DNA of 64,000 nucleotides, taken from NCBI GenBank assembly GCA_963733845.1, contig CAVTEM010000007.1:558001-622000 (forward strand). The letters run 5' to 3'. This stretch comes from DATFQE01 sp963733845. Lineage in GTDB: Bacteria; Actinomycetota; Thermoleophilia; Gaiellales; Gaiellaceae. Each line of letters begins with the position of its first letter. The first letter of the stretch is position 1. The position numbers and the translations under genes are program-made. Of this stretch, positions 1 through 8,872 are shown one piece after another. The notes below the pieces were generated by a model, which did not search any database, was not told the DNA's origin, and was given only the letters and a program-made list of their open reading frames with translations.

Positions 1-1440
1 CGAAGGTCCGGTCCCAGAAGACCCGCGCCGCGTGCGCCACGTCGGGCTCGAGCAGGAACACCGAGAACGCCAGCGCCGAAGCGATCGCGAAGCCGCCGGC
101 GAAACGCAACAGCGACCGAGGGTCGAGGGCGCGGGGATAGCCCGACCACAACGGCACCACGAGCAGCGAGCCGAACTTGGTCAGGCCGGCGAGCGCGGAG
201 GAAGCCCCGCGCGCCCATGCCGAGCCGAGCAGCAGGAAGCCGAGCAGGAGCAGGGCCGGCGGGATGGCGTCGTTGGTGTTCGAGCTGAGCACGTACTGCG
301 TGAACGGATAGGCGGCCCAGGCGAACGCGAGCGTCACGCCGAGCCGGTAGCCCCCGAACCGCAGCCCGACCAGCCCCAGCAGCCCGAGCGCGAGCAGGTC
401 GAAGGCGATCGAGGTCAGGTGCGCGGCCGGAAGTGAGTCCCACTTGCCCTCCCAGCCGAGCAGCAGATACGCAGGGACGTATGCGAGGTAGGCGGCCGGA
501 CCGTAGGTGTCACCGCGCTCGTTGGACGACTCACAGCGACCGTTGGTCTGCACCCGGTCCCTGATCTCGCCGTCCGCGTCCTCCGGCCCGCACGCCCTCA
601 GTTCCGAGTCGTCGCGCGGGAAGTGGCCGTAGGGCGACTGGCCCTCGACGATCCGGTGAGCGCCGATCACGCCCGAGTAGCCCACGTCGATCACGTTCGG
701 CTTTGGTTGCGTGACGTTGAGCCCGATGCGGAAGCCGAGCAGGAAGACCGTCGCCGCAGCCAGCACCCAGACCGGCCAGAGCGGACGACTGCTCACGCCG
801 CGCCGGCCCCGGAAGCCGATCCAGACCATGCGCGCGAGCAGGTAGACCAGCGGCGGGTAGGCGAGCGGCGCGCTGGTGAAGATGTCGCCGCCGTTGAAGT
901 AGCGCAGCGAGATCGAGAACGACAGCAGCGCGAGAAGATCGAGGTTGCGCACCGAGAGCGGCCGCCGGAAGTCCGCCAGTCCGAGCAGGAAGGCCGCGCA
1001 GAACGCGAGCCAGACCGGCACGCCGTTCAGCGTCTTGCCTCCGAACGCCCCCTCGGCGCCGCGGGCCATCTTCCAGGCCACCTGCGGGCCCGTCCACGCC
1101 TCCTCGACTCTGCCCGTGCGGTCGTCCACGATCCCGGTCGCGATCTCGCCGGCCGACCGCCACCAGACGTGCACCTCCCAGTCGCGCTCGTCCGAGCGCC
1201 AATCGGCGTCCACCCGCCGACCCTGCACCGGATAGCGCTCGAGCCAGTCGGAAACCTTGCCGTTCTCGAGCAGGATCCGCCCCGCCTGGGCCTCGCTCAG
1301 CTCTCTCTCCTGCGCCCCGAGCGCGGGCGCGGCGACGAGGACGACGCGAGACCAGCCCGCACGCGCGACGTAGCGCCAGCGGTCGCGCAGCCAGGTCGAC
1401 GACGGAGCCTCGCTTAGCGCCGCGGCTGCGAGGCAAAGAC
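1..1440 (-). CDS. GT-C type membrane glycosyltransferase-like protein, partial
   Basis: One open minus-strand frame runs off the left edge, so the C-terminus is missing. Translation shows a short hydrophobic start (LVFCLAAAALSE), about 90 exported residues resembling a PepSY-type domain (IATGIVDDRTGRVEEAW), then several membrane helices. The loop GAHRIVEGQSPYG followed by YGPAAYLAYVPAYLLL is like the first periplasmic loop of GT87/DUF2029 polyprenyl-phosphate-sugar transferases, so transfer of a sugar to an envelope glycan is a family-based guess. No ATG, GTG or TTG fits the start; the indel near 1434 in the upstream gtrA may hide it, so the 5' end is approximate. The gene lies directly behind a GtrA flippase-like gene, a common pairing in cell-surface glycosylation. 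Confidence 0.6.
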
Positions 1441-1862
1441 CAGAGCTTGTTGCCGACGAAATTGATGGGCGTCACGAGCACGATCGCGATCGCCTGGGCG
1501 ACGACCTTGCCCAGGTCGGCGGCAATCAGAGCCGCCAGGATCAGCTCGTTCGCGGCGAGGGCGATCAGCGCGACGACGAGGAAGCGGAGTCCCTGGTAGG
1601 CGATGTGCCCGCGCTGCCCGCGGAACGTCCAGAGCCGGTTCCAGGTGTAGTTGTTGGTGACTGCGACGAGGAACGAGATCGCGGCGGCGAGGCTGTAGTG
1701 GTGGCCTGCGTCGACGAGCAGCGCGTAGACGGCGAGATTGACGGCGTAGCCGCTGGCGCCGACCGCGCAGAACTTGGCGAGCTGCACCCAGTTGTGCGGC
1801 GCACGCAAGGCCCGGCGTGCGCGGGCACGGAAGGGTACGACGGCGGTGGTCGAGGGCTCCAT
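1414..1862 (-). CDS. GtrA-family membrane protein (frameshifted at its 3' end)
   Basis: GtrA proteins are small four-helix membrane proteins thought to help translocate polyprenyl-phosphate-linked sugars. Residues 25-145 match the family: LAKFCAVGASGYAVNLAVY in helix 1, the NNYTWNRLWTF segment, and the closing NFVGNKLWS. The raw frame then runs on out of register into the downstream gene. Adding one T to the TTT run (plus-strand AAA near 1434) restores NKLWSFASQPRR and a TAA stop at 1414, giving 149 residues, the usual family length. The 5' end at 1862 is an ATG. It is probably cotranscribed with the downstream glycosyltransferase. Confidence 0.75.
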
Positions 1863-1872
1863 CGCGGCGAGC

Positions 1873-2316
1873 CTACCCCGAGCCGTTGTGGCCGTTCCCG
1901 TCCAGCGCGACCTCCGGCCCGACGGGAACGTTCTCGGTGCCGTCCGCGGACTGGACGACGAACGACTCGATCACCCCCTCCGCGGAAACGACGACGTCCC
2001 GCAGCGCACCCACATCCTTGCCACCGCGAGCCACCCGCGAGCCCTTCAGCGTGCGCAGCGAGCTCGTGCGGCCGCGGTAGAACTCGAAGCCGGTGTCGTC
2101 GACCAGTGCGAACGCCGAGCTGAGCCGGATCTCGCCGCGGTCGACGTCGGCGGCGGCGAGCGGCAGGAACCGGTGCGTCTCGTCGCGGCAGAGCACGTCG
2201 AGGCCCAGCGCACGGCCGTGGCCGGGATCGAGGATCAGGTCGACCGCTCGGCCCACGTCTACGCCGTCCAGGCGCACGGGCAACCGGAGCATCTGCTCGG
2301 CGGGGAGGCTCACCAC
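1873..2316 (-). CDS. PRC-barrel-like domain protein
   Basis: About 147 residues with two PRC-barrel-like halves. The first (LRLPVRLDGVDVGRAVDLIL) and second (GSRVARGGKDVGALRDVVV) both have the short beta-strand pattern with a central VG-x-x-x-D turn typical of the family. PRC-barrel proteins bind small ligands or partner proteins in processes such as RNA processing and photosynthetic complex assembly; nothing here says which. Two adjacent GTG codons (2316 and 2313) could start it; an internal ATG nine codons on is the alternative. The same frame stays open further upstream, but that sequence is out of register with the neighbouring acylphosphatase and is not protein-like. Confidence 0.6.
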   Translation of the reverse strand: MVSLPAEQMLRLPVRLDGVDVGRAVDLILDPGHGRALGLDVLCRDETHRFLPLAAADVDRGEIRLSSAFALVDDTGFEFYRGRTSSLRTLKGSRVARGGKDVGALRDVVVSAEGVIESFVVQSADGTENVPVGPEVALDGNGHNGSG

Positions 2317-2351
2317 TGGGTCATTCTGCCCGAGGCGGGTGGGCGAAAACG

Positions 2352-2618
2352 TCAGACGACCCGGAAGCCCGGCTCGCCCGTGGCTTGCTCCCACTTGACA
2401 TCGACGCCGTCGACGTCCGCGCCGGCCGGGCCACGGCCGCACCAGTCGACCATGCTCCGGACGCGGTCCGGCTCGCCCTCGAACACCGCCTCGACCGAAC
2501 CGTCCGCGCAGTTGCGCACCCAGCCCGTGAGCCCGAGCGAGCGGGCCCGGTCGCGCGTCTCGACGCGGAAGAAGACGCCCTGTACCCGTCCGCGCACCCG
2601 GACCCTGGCCCGGGTCAC
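2352..2618 (-). CDS. acyP: Acylphosphatase
   Basis: Hydrolyses the carboxyl-phosphate bond of acyl phosphates in the cytoplasm. The 88-residue protein has the two family signatures: RGRVQGVFFR near residue 8, carrying the catalytic Arg, and GLTGWVRNCADGSVEAVFEG, carrying the catalytic Asn. Length is standard for the family. The start is the GTG at 2618, which overlaps the TGA of the upstream isoaspartyl methyltransferase as GTGA; this overlap decides the start and implies translational coupling. Confidence 0.9.
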   Translation of the reverse strand: MTRARVRVRGRVQGVFFRVETRDRARSLGLTGWVRNCADGSVEAVFEGEPDRVRSMVDWCGRGPAGADVDGVDVKWEQATGEPGFRVV

Positions 2619-3256
2619 TCGCTGAAGCCCTCCGCACCGACCAGCGGCACGAAGCGGCACGGCACCGAGCGGACGACGGCCGGCCCTTCGGGGCTGCGGA
2701 CGATCAGCTCGAGGCGCTGGTTCAAGCGGCCGCCGACCGGCACGACGAGGCGACCGCCGATCCGCAGCTGCTCGTAGAGCGATTCGGGCAGGAGCGGCGC
2801 GGCTGCCGCGACCGTGATCGCGTCGAAGGGCGCGCGCTCGGGCACGCCGAGGGTTCCGTCGCCGACACGCACTTCGACCCCGTCGTACCCGGCCGCCTCG
2901 AGGCTGGCACGCGCACTCTCCGCCAGCTCGGGAACGCGCTCGATCGTGACCACCTCCCGTGCGAGCTCGGCAAGCACGGCAGCGTGGTAGCCGGAGCCGG
3001 TGCCGACGTCGAGGACGCGCTCGTCGCCGTCGAGGGAGAGCAGCTCGGCCATCTTGGCGACCATGTACGGCTGCGACATCGTCTGGCCGCCGCCGATCGG
3101 CAGGGCCGCGTCCTCGTAGGCCCTGTCCTCCAGGCCCTCAGGCAGGAAGAGCTCGCGTGGCACGCGCCCCATCGCTCCGAGCACGCGCTCGTCCTCCACG
3201 CCGCGCCGGCGCAGCTGCCGCTCGACCATCCGCCGCCGGCGCTCTTCAGGCTGCAC
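2615..3256 (-). CDS. pcm: Protein-L-isoaspartate O-methyltransferase
   Basis: Repairs damaged proteins by methylating L-isoaspartyl residues with S-adenosylmethionine. The 213-residue protein has motif I VLDVGTGSGYHAAVLAEL, the PCMT-specific GGGQTMSQPYMVAKMAELL segment before it, and GDGTLGVPERAPFDAI after it. The GTG at 3256 is chosen because it overlaps the end of the upstream phosphodiesterase by 11 bases; an ATG at 3229 (MVERQLRRR) is possible. It is followed by acyP through a 4-base overlap, so the two probably form one transcription unit with the phosphodiesterase. Confidence 0.9.
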   Translation of the reverse strand: MQPEERRRRMVERQLRRRGVEDERVLGAMGRVPRELFLPEGLEDRAYEDAALPIGGGQTMSQPYMVAKMAELLSLDGDERVLDVGTGSGYHAAVLAELAREVVTIERVPELAESARASLEAAGYDGVEVRVGDGTLGVPERAPFDAITVAAAAPLLPESLYEQLRIGGRLVVPVGGRLNQRLELIVRSPEGPAVVRSVPCRFVPLVGAEGFSE

Positions 3257-4622
3257 GTGCGTACGCGGGCGCCGCGACGCCGAAATGCGCGAGCGAGGCG
3301 GGCGCAGCGTCGACGATGCTCGCGATCTCCGCGTCGATCCCGACCGCGAGCACCGGGACGATCGAGTCGCCCGCCGTGAGCGAACCGTGGCTGCCGCCGC
3401 CCACGTGGTGGCGGCCCGCGAGGTCGGCGAACTCCACGCCACTCGCTGCCGAGACGAGCAGCTCGCCGGCGTTCGGGTCGTGCAGCGCCGCCCAGCCCCG
3501 CGCGTACGCGTCCGGGTAGTCGGCGGCGATCGCCTCGTCGCCGGAGGTGCTCCAGCCGTCGTCCCGCGGCGAGAAGCGGAGCTCCTGGCCCTCGCGGCGC
3601 AGCACCGCTTCGCCGCCCTCGAGGTAGAGCACCGACTCCGCCACGTCGCCGCCGTCGAGCCGGGCCGCCAGCTCGGCGAGCTCGACCTCGAAGCCGGGCA
3701 GAACGTAGACCATCCCGGCTCGGTTGGACGCGGTCACGACCAGCTCCGCGTTCGCGACGCGGCGGTTGAAGAGCCGGAAGTCCGCGAAGGAGTCCTGGAG
3801 CTTCGCGGCCCGCTCGACACGCGTTTGACCGTGGTCGGCCAGAAGCAGCACGGCGTAGCGCTCCAGGAACTCGTCCACGCCGCCCGCGGCCTCGAAGAGG
3901 GCGACGATCGCGTCGTCGCTGCGGCGCAGCGCCGCGTCGGCCTTGTCCGGTCCGTGCGCGTGCGAGGCGAAGTCGTAGTCGGGCAGGTAGTAGACGAGGA
4001 AGTCGAAGCCGTCGCGCGTGACGAGCCAACGGCCGACCGCGGCCCCGTAGGCGTCGACCGAGCTCTCGGCCCGGTTGCGCACCGCGATCGGCGCTCCGGT
4101 CCGGTCCGACTCGAAGAGGCTGTAGTAGAAGAACCGCTTGGGCCCGAACGCCACGCGGCCGAGGCCGGGCACGAGCGGCCGGTGGCGGGTGCGGCCGCGG
4201 TAGCAGGTCATGTTCACGGACGCGGTCGTGAAGCCGGCATCCTCGAGCGCCTCGTACACCGTCACGGCCCGCCGGCCGAGGTGCTTCGCGTTCATGTTGA
4301 AGATCGTGTCGAGGATCGAGCGGCGCGTCCCGGCGGCGCGGATCGCGCCGAACGAGGACCCGTACTCGATCACGCGGCGCTCGCCGCGGTGGTACCAGAC
4401 CAGGTGCGGGATCTCGTGCACGTCGGGGTGTGCTCCGGTCGCGATCGAGGAGAGGCAGACCGGCGTGAGCGACGGGAAGGTCGAGGTTGCCCTTCCGTAG
4501 CTGCCGGCCTCGGCGAGCGCGGCGAGGGCAGGGAAGCCCTCCTCGACGGCGCGCTCGAGCATCGAGGGCGTCAGCCCGTCGATGACGATCAGGACGAGCG
4601 GCTTACGGGGCTCAGCGGGCAA
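3246..4622 (-). CDS. Type I phosphodiesterase / nucleotide pyrophosphatase-like protein
   Basis: Alkaline-phosphatase superfamily hydrolase of about 458 residues. Visible are the first metal site LVLIVIDGLTPSML, the nucleophile region STFPSLTPVCLSSIATGAHP, the second metal region YYLPDYDFASHAHGPD, the LLLADHGQT motif, and a C-terminal HHVGGGSHGSL. These are the ligands expected for the two-metal NPP/autotaxin-like enzymes. No signal peptide is seen, so a cytoplasmic location is likely unless the preceding small membrane protein is a partner. The frame is open upstream, but that part is the neighbouring gene out of register; TTG at 4622, which overlaps the upstream stop, is the best start. The substrate is unknown. 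Confidence 0.8.
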   Translation of the reverse strand: MPAEPRKPLVLIVIDGLTPSMLERAVEEGFPALAALAEAGSYGRATSTFPSLTPVCLSSIATGAHPDVHEIPHLVWYHRGERRVIEYGSSFGAIRAAGTRRSILDTIFNMNAKHLGRRAVTVYEALEDAGFTTASVNMTCYRGRTRHRPLVPGLGRVAFGPKRFFYYSLFESDRTGAPIAVRNRAESSVDAYGAAVGRWLVTRDGFDFLVYYLPDYDFASHAHGPDKADAALRRSDDAIVALFEAAGGVDEFLERYAVLLLADHGQTRVERAAKLQDSFADFRLFNRRVANAELVVTASNRAGMVYVLPGFEVELAELAARLDGGDVAESVLYLEGGEAVLRREGQELRFSPRDDGWSTSGDEAIAADYPDAYARGWAALHDPNAGELLVSAASGVEFADLAGRHHVGGGSHGSLTAGDSIVPVLAVGIDAEIASIVDAAPASLAHFGVAAPAYARAA

Positions 4623-5025
4623 GGGTTCGCAGCCCCGCGTAGCGCTCCACGCTTCGCTGCTTGGCGCGCCGGGCCAGGACCGGCACGGCCACGGCTTCCA
4701 GGTACCCCAGGATCGGGACGAACGCGAGCGCCGCCCCCAGGAGCGCGACGCCTCCCACCAGCAGGGCTGTCGCGCCGCGGGTGGCTCCGCGGGCGAGGGC
4801 TCCACGCACGACGACGCCGGCCGACCCGCCGCCGACGATCCCGCCGGCCGCTCCGGCGACCGCGTCTCCCATCTCACCGAGGAGCAGCCCGGCGCCGAGG
4901 CCGGCCGCCGCGCCCAGGAGAATCGCCGCGGGCAGTCCGGCGCTCCAGCCGCCGACGAGCGCGGCCGCCAGCACGCCGACGGAGACACCGAGGCCGAGGG
5001 AGACGCCGAGCCAGTACCACTCCAC
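4612..5025 (-). CDS. Small glycine-rich membrane protein, function unknown
   Basis: 137 residues starting from the GTG at 5025. The sequence consists almost entirely of Gly/Ala-rich hydrophobic stretches (LGVSLGLGVSVGVLAAALVGG, AAILLGAAAGLGAGLLLGEM, AGAAGGIVGGGSAGVVV), the pattern of glycine-zipper helices, followed by a basic tail with KQRSVERYAGLRTLAR. It overlaps the phosphodiesterase start by 11 bases, so the two are probably translated together. I do not recognise the family; a membrane anchor or channel-like role is only a guess. Confidence 0.55.
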   Translation of the reverse strand: MEWYWLGVSLGLGVSVGVLAAALVGGWSAGLPAAILLGAAAGLGAGLLLGEMGDAVAGAAGGIVGGGSAGVVVRGALARGATRGATALLVGGVALLGAALAFVPILGYLEAVAVPVLARRAKQRSVERYAGLRTLAR

Positions 5026-5088
5026 GTGGGCCAGTGTAGAGCGGTCCCTCCGTTTGGAAGCCCGGCGAACCGGGAATCGCGTCCTGGC

Positions 5089-5403
5089 GTGCAGGCTGGA
5101 AGAACCATTCGGACGAAGCCGCTGCTCGTCTTCTTCACCTCTCCCAAGTCGGGCCCGGCCCGGAGGATGGACAGCACGCTCGCCCATCTGGCCAGGAAGG
5201 AGCGCGAGCGCCTGCGCGTGACGCGCGTCGACATCGAGGAGTCTCCCGAGCTGGCGGACCGCTTCCGGGTGGGGACCGTGCCGACCCTCGTCCTGATCCA
5301 CGACCGGCGCGAGCTGCAGCGGCTCGAGGGCCGTGCGAGCGTGCCCCGCATCGAGGCGATGCTCGGCGCCCACCTGGACGACCTGCCGCTCGTCGCTGTG
5401 TAG
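5089..5403 (+). CDS. Thioredoxin-fold protein lacking the CXXC active site
   Basis: 104 residues from a GTG at 5089. The fold is recognisable: strand LLVFFTSP, a helix where thioredoxin has its active site, the strand LRVTRVDIEESPELADRF, the cis-proline segment VGTVPTLVLI, and a final helix. At the active site the expected W-C-G-P-C-K reads S-P-K-S-G-P-A-R-R-M, so both cysteines are replaced (Ser and Ala) while the Gly-Pro spacing is kept. It therefore cannot be a dithiol oxidoreductase and may be a binding or scaffold protein. It is divergent from the small membrane protein gene and shares a 60-base upstream region with it. Confidence 0.7.
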   Translation: MQAGRTIRTKPLLVFFTSPKSGPARRMDSTLAHLARKERERLRVTRVDIEESPELADRFRVGTVPTLVLIHDRRELQRLEGRASVPRIEAMLGAHLDDLPLVAV

Positions 5404-5473
5404 GCCGCAAACCGCTGGGCCCGCCCGCGCGTAGGTCTTCCGAGAACGTCATCTCGGGGGAGAAGGAGGCTTC

Positions 5474-6046
5474 ATGCGCAGGCTCACGATCCATGCAGGC
5501 CTGATCGGTTTGCTGCTGGTCGTCTTCGGCGCGGGCTCATACGCCGTCGCGAACGGGGGCAAGAAGCACATCAAGTCCGAACGCATGACCGGGTATCAGG
5601 AGGTACCCGCACTTTCGAGCGTCGCGGAAGGGAAGTTCAGGGCGACGATCGACGACTCGAAGGACGAGATCCACTACACACTCACGTACGAGGGGCTCGA
5701 GGCGCCGGTCGCGCAGTCGCACATCCACTTCGCACAGCGTTCCGTGAACGGCGGAATCTCGGCCTGGCTCTGTGAGGGGACCGTGGCATCGCCGTCCGCC
5801 AGCACTCCAGCCTGTCCAGGGCAGGGGGGCACGGTGAGCGGAACGATCACGCCGCTCGAAGTGATTGGACCGGGGTCGCCTCCCGCCGTCCCGCCGCTCG
5901 GTGGGCAGGGCATCGATCCGGGCCAGTTCGAGGAGCTCGTGGCCGCGATCCGCGCGGGTCGCGCGTACGCGAACGTCCACTCGGCCAAGTTCCCCGGTGG
6001 GGAGATCCGCGGTCAGCTGAACGACCGGAATCAGCGCGACGACTAG
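5474..6046 (+). CDS. Secreted CHRD-domain protein
   Basis: 190 residues. An N-terminal signal peptide (MRRLTIHAGLIGLLLVVFGA) is followed by a CHRD domain: MTGYQEVPALSSVAEGKFRATI at the start, HIHFAQRSVNGGISAWLC in the middle, and ANVHSAKFPGGEIRGQL at the end. CHRD domains occur in chordin and in many exported bacterial proteins of unknown role. A strong ribosome site (GGGGGAGAAGGAGG) lies 4-10 bases before the ATG. The gene stands alone and ends just before a convergent terminator hairpin. Confidence 0.85.
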   Translation: MRRLTIHAGLIGLLLVVFGAGSYAVANGGKKHIKSERMTGYQEVPALSSVAEGKFRATIDDSKDEIHYTLTYEGLEAPVAQSHIHFAQRSVNGGISAWLCEGTVASPSASTPACPGQGGTVSGTITPLEVIGPGSPPAVPPLGGQGIDPGQFEELVAAIRAGRAYANVHSAKFPGGEIRGQLNDRNQRDD

Positions 6047-6070
6047 GCCTGCCTCGACCTGTCGCGCTTG

Positions 6071-6097
6071 GAGAGCCCGGCCCTAGGCCGGGCTCTC
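6071..6097. terminator. Bidirectional hairpin terminator between CHRD gene and E2
   Basis: Perfect 12-base inverted repeat GAGAGCCCGGCC / GGCCGGGCTCTC with a three-base loop. The loop CTA is itself the stop codon (TAG on the minus strand) of the E2 gene. No long T run follows, so termination efficiency is uncertain. Confidence 0.6.
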
Positions 6098-7178
6098 GCC
6101 TTGTAGGCGAGCGATCACCGCGAGCCCGAAGGCCGCCGCACGCGCCCCGTCCACGACCCGATGGTCGAAGGTCAGGGCGACGTAGCCGGTCGGCCTGACG
6201 ACGACCTCGCCGCCGCGCACCACCGGCCGGTCGGCGATGCGCCCGAGGCTGAGGATCGCCACCTCGGGGTAGTTGACGATCGGGGTCTGGAAGAGCCCGG
6301 CCAGCTTGCCGGCGCTCGTGACGCTGAAGGTGGAGCCGCGCAGGTCCTCGGCTTTGAGCCGCCCTTCCCGCGCGTCCTCCGCAAGCCTGTGCACGTCGGC
6401 GTCGACCTGCTCGAGCGAGCGCGAGTCGACCTCGCGAACGACCGGGACGACCAGGCCCTGGTCGGTCTGCACGGCGAAGCCGAGGTCGTAGCGGTCGAGG
6501 TAGACGATCTCGTTGCCCTCCATCCGCGCGTTCAGCTCGGGGAACTCCTTCAGCGTCTCGGCGACCGCCTTCAGGGTCGTCGCAAGGAGCAGCTTGAGGT
6601 CGACGGCGCCGAAGTCGGCCTCCTCGACCCACGTCACCGGCGGCACCTCGCGATGCGCACGCGCCATGTGCTCGGCGATCAGACGGCGCACACCGCGCAA
6701 GGGCTCGCGGCGACCCTCGCCCGCCTGGGGCAACGTGGCCTTGCGCACGTCGTCCTCGGTGATCCGGCCCTGCGGGCCCGTGCCCTGCACCGAGCCGAGG
6801 TCGACGTCGAGCTCGCGCGCGATCTTGCGGACGAGCGGCGTGGCCCGCACCCTGGCGTCGTCACCGCGGGCGGACTCGGCCGCCTGCCGCTGCGGAGCCG
6901 GCTCGGCCTGCGGCTGCTCCACGTCCGCGGGCTGCGCGCCGTCCTCGCCGATCACCACGAGCACGGTGCCGACAGGGACGACCTGTCCCTCCTCGACGAG
7001 GATGCGCGCGACCTTGCCGGCCGCCGGCGAGGGGATCTCGACCGTCGTCTTGTCGGTCTGCACCTCGACGAGCGGATCGTCCTCGGCGACTCTCCTGGCC
7101 GACCGAGACGAGCCAGCGGGCGATCTCGCCCTCGGTGAGGCCTTCGCCCAGGTCTGGGAGCTTGAACTCGTACGCCAT
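6083..7178 (-). CDS. 2-oxoacid dehydrogenase E2, dihydrolipoyl acyltransferase (frameshifted)
   Basis: E2 core of a pyruvate/branched-chain-type dehydrogenase. It transfers the acyl group from lipoyl-lysine to CoA. The N-terminus MAYEFKLPDLGEGLTEGEIARWLVSVGQ is the lipoyl domain, the lipoylated lysine lies in VQTDKTTVEIPSPAAG, the E3/E1-binding domain is ATPLVRKIARELDVDL, and the catalytic motif is DHRVVDGARAAAF. One extra base near 7091 splits the lipoyl domain; removing it gives GQEVAEDDPLVEVQTDK and a 364-residue protein. A domain of about 38 residues would otherwise be lost. The E1 genes lie upstream in the same direction, separated by three unrelated genes. Confidence 0.85.
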
Positions 7179-7191
7179 GCCGCGCGGAAAC

Positions 7192-7638
7192 CTACCCGCG
7201 GTCGAGACCCTCCTCCATCTCCACGAACTCGACCTCGCCCCAGCGCGTGAAGGTGCGCACGTGCCGCCCGGTCTCCCTGAAGCCGGCGCGCTCGTACACC
7301 CTGATCGCCCGCTCGTTGAACGCGGCCACGTTGAGGATGACCCGCGCCGGCCGGTAGCGCGCGCGTCCGAACTCGAGCCCGACGCGGAAGAACTCGCCTC
7401 CGAGCCCCCGGCCGGTGAGGTCCGGTCGCAGCCCGAGGCCGATCTCGAGCGCGTCGCCCTTCTCCTCGAAGTAGTAGAAGCCGACGAGCATCCCGTCCTC
7501 ACCGATTGCGCGGTAGTAGCGCTCGGGGTTCAGCACCTGCTCCGCGTCGCCGTCGTAGAAGTCGTACGGAGGCTCGTACCGCCAGGCGTCCAGCTCGGCG
7601 AACGTCTCCGGTGTCGCGGGCTCGATCGTGAGCCTCAT
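7192..7638 (-). CDS. GNAT-family N-acetyltransferase
   Basis: 148 residues, a single GNAT domain. The acetyl-CoA binding motif A is GLRPDLTGRGLGGEFF, followed by motif B VILNVAAFNERAIRVYERAGF, which is typical of RimJ/RimL-like or small-molecule acetyltransferases. The substrate cannot be told. It overlaps the HIRAN gene upstream by 4 bases and lies 13 bases before the E2 start, so it is in the same operon as the dehydrogenase. Confidence 0.85.
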   Translation of the reverse strand: MRLTIEPATPETFAELDAWRYEPPYDFYDGDAEQVLNPERYYRAIGEDGMLVGFYYFEEKGDALEIGLGLRPDLTGRGLGGEFFRVGLEFGRARYRPARVILNVAAFNERAIRVYERAGFRETGRHVRTFTRWGEVEFVEMEEGLDRG

Positions 7639-8024
7639 GAGCGCGGCTGCCCGATCCAGGCGTCGGCCGGGGCGATCAGCACGCGCAGCCCGCCCTCGAC
7701 GCGCCAGAGCGACACCGCCTGCTCGTCGCCGTTCAGCTCGGGCGCGACCTCGCGCGGCACGTAGCCGGCCTGCACCGTGCGCTCCTGGTTCCAGATCGCG
7801 ACCGCGTTCGGGTCGTGCTCGTTCTCGGGCTCGGGGACGAGCGCGAGAGGCCGGCCCGGGTCGAAGCCGACGTCCTCGACGGCGCCCGGCCGGTACGTCA
7901 CGCCCGCCACGGGCACGACGCGGATCCGCTCGTCCTCCCAGCGCACGCGCTCGCCGGTCGCGGCGTCACGCAGGTAGTAGCCGCCCTGGCCGCGCTCGAG
8001 CCAGAGCCTCAGCCGCTCGCTCAC
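7635..8024 (-). CDS. HIRAN-domain protein
   Basis: 129 residues; the start is the GTG at 8024, overlapping the upstream stop as GTGA. The C-terminal 70 residues carry a HIRAN-like pattern: VAGVTYRPGAVEDVGF, LALVPEPENEHDPNAVAIWN, and VQAGYVPREVAPEL. The HIRAN domain binds DNA ends in HLTF/Rad5 helicases, but stand-alone bacterial copies have no established role. The first 40 residues (LWLERGQGGYYLRDAATGERV) are unassigned. It is embedded in the dehydrogenase operon. Confidence 0.65.
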   Translation of the reverse strand: MSERLRLWLERGQGGYYLRDAATGERVRWEDERIRVVPVAGVTYRPGAVEDVGFDPGRPLALVPEPENEHDPNAVAIWNQERTVQAGYVPREVAPELNGDEQAVSLWRVEGGLRVLIAPADAWIGQPRS

Positions 8025-8872
8025 TGCCAGGCGTCGTCGCGCAGCACGGCGTGCACCCCAAGCGTCCCGTTCACGACCTGGGTCACCCGGAGGTCGACGA
8101 CCACGCTCGCAAGCGCCAGCGCCTCCTCGAGACCGAGGCCGTGCTCGCGCTTCATCAAGGCCACCATCCCGTCCACGGCGACCTTCGCGGCGAGCCCCAG
8201 GTGCTCGTCGAAGCCGAACGTCAGCCAGGCGCCGTCGATGCGGGCGGCGGGCCAGTCGAGCTGCAAGTCGTGGCGAACATCGAGCGTCACCAGCGCCTCG
8301 ACCGGCGTCTCGATCGCGGTTCCGGAGACCTCGCCGTCGCCCTGGCGAGCGTGGCCGTCCCCGGCCGAGAAGAGCGCTCCTTCGACCGAGATCGGCAGGA
8401 ACAGAGTCGCGCCGGCGACGAGCTCCTTGCAGTCGATGTTGCCGCCCGACGGCCGTGGCGGCCCCGTCGAGTGTCGTCCGGCCTCGGCCGGCGGCATCCC
8501 CAGCACGCCGAGGAACGGCGCCAGCTCCACGGTTCGTCCCAGTGCCCGGCCGACGCCGCCGTCCAGCTTCCAGTCCACCTTGAGCTTCCCGCCGAACGTG
8601 GTGCCGAAGGCGGCCGGCTTCACCTCCTCGATGCGGACGGCGAGGGTCTGCCCTGTACGCGCGCCGCGAACTTCGATCGGACCGGCGAGCGCGTGCCCGT
8701 CGTACTCGGACTCCGGGGCGTCGAGCCGCTCGCCGGGAGCGACGTACCAGCCTGCGTCCGGCGTCGAGAAGCGCACCGAGTCGCCCGGATCGACCGTGAG
8801 CACCGACGGCAGCTCGGGCGAGAAGTGCCCGTGGAGGACGCTCGCGTCGAGCGGCAGCTCGTGTGTCGCCAC
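8021..8872 (-). CDS. Acetamidase/formamidase family protein
   Basis: 283 residues of the FmdA/AmdA fold. Recognisable segments are LTVDPGDSVRF, DGHALAGPIEVRGARTGQTLAV, PPRPSGGNIDCKELVAGATLFLPI and GALFSAGDGHARQGDGEVSGTAIE; the last two are the conserved metal-site stretches of the family, which hydrolyses short-chain amides to ammonia and an acid. The start is a GTG at 8872 overlapping the E1beta stop (TAGTG). Its position between E1beta and the HIRAN gene suggests shared expression rather than a shared complex. Confidence 0.85.
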   Translation of the reverse strand: MATHELPLDASVLHGHFSPELPSVLTVDPGDSVRFSTPDAGWYVAPGERLDAPESEYDGHALAGPIEVRGARTGQTLAVRIEEVKPAAFGTTFGGKLKVDWKLDGGVGRALGRTVELAPFLGVLGMPPAEAGRHSTGPPRPSGGNIDCKELVAGATLFLPISVEGALFSAGDGHARQGDGEVSGTAIETPVEALVTLDVRHDLQLDWPAARIDGAWLTFGFDEHLGLAAKVAVDGMVALMKREHGLGLEEALALASVVVDLRVTQVVNGTLGVHAVLRDDAWQ

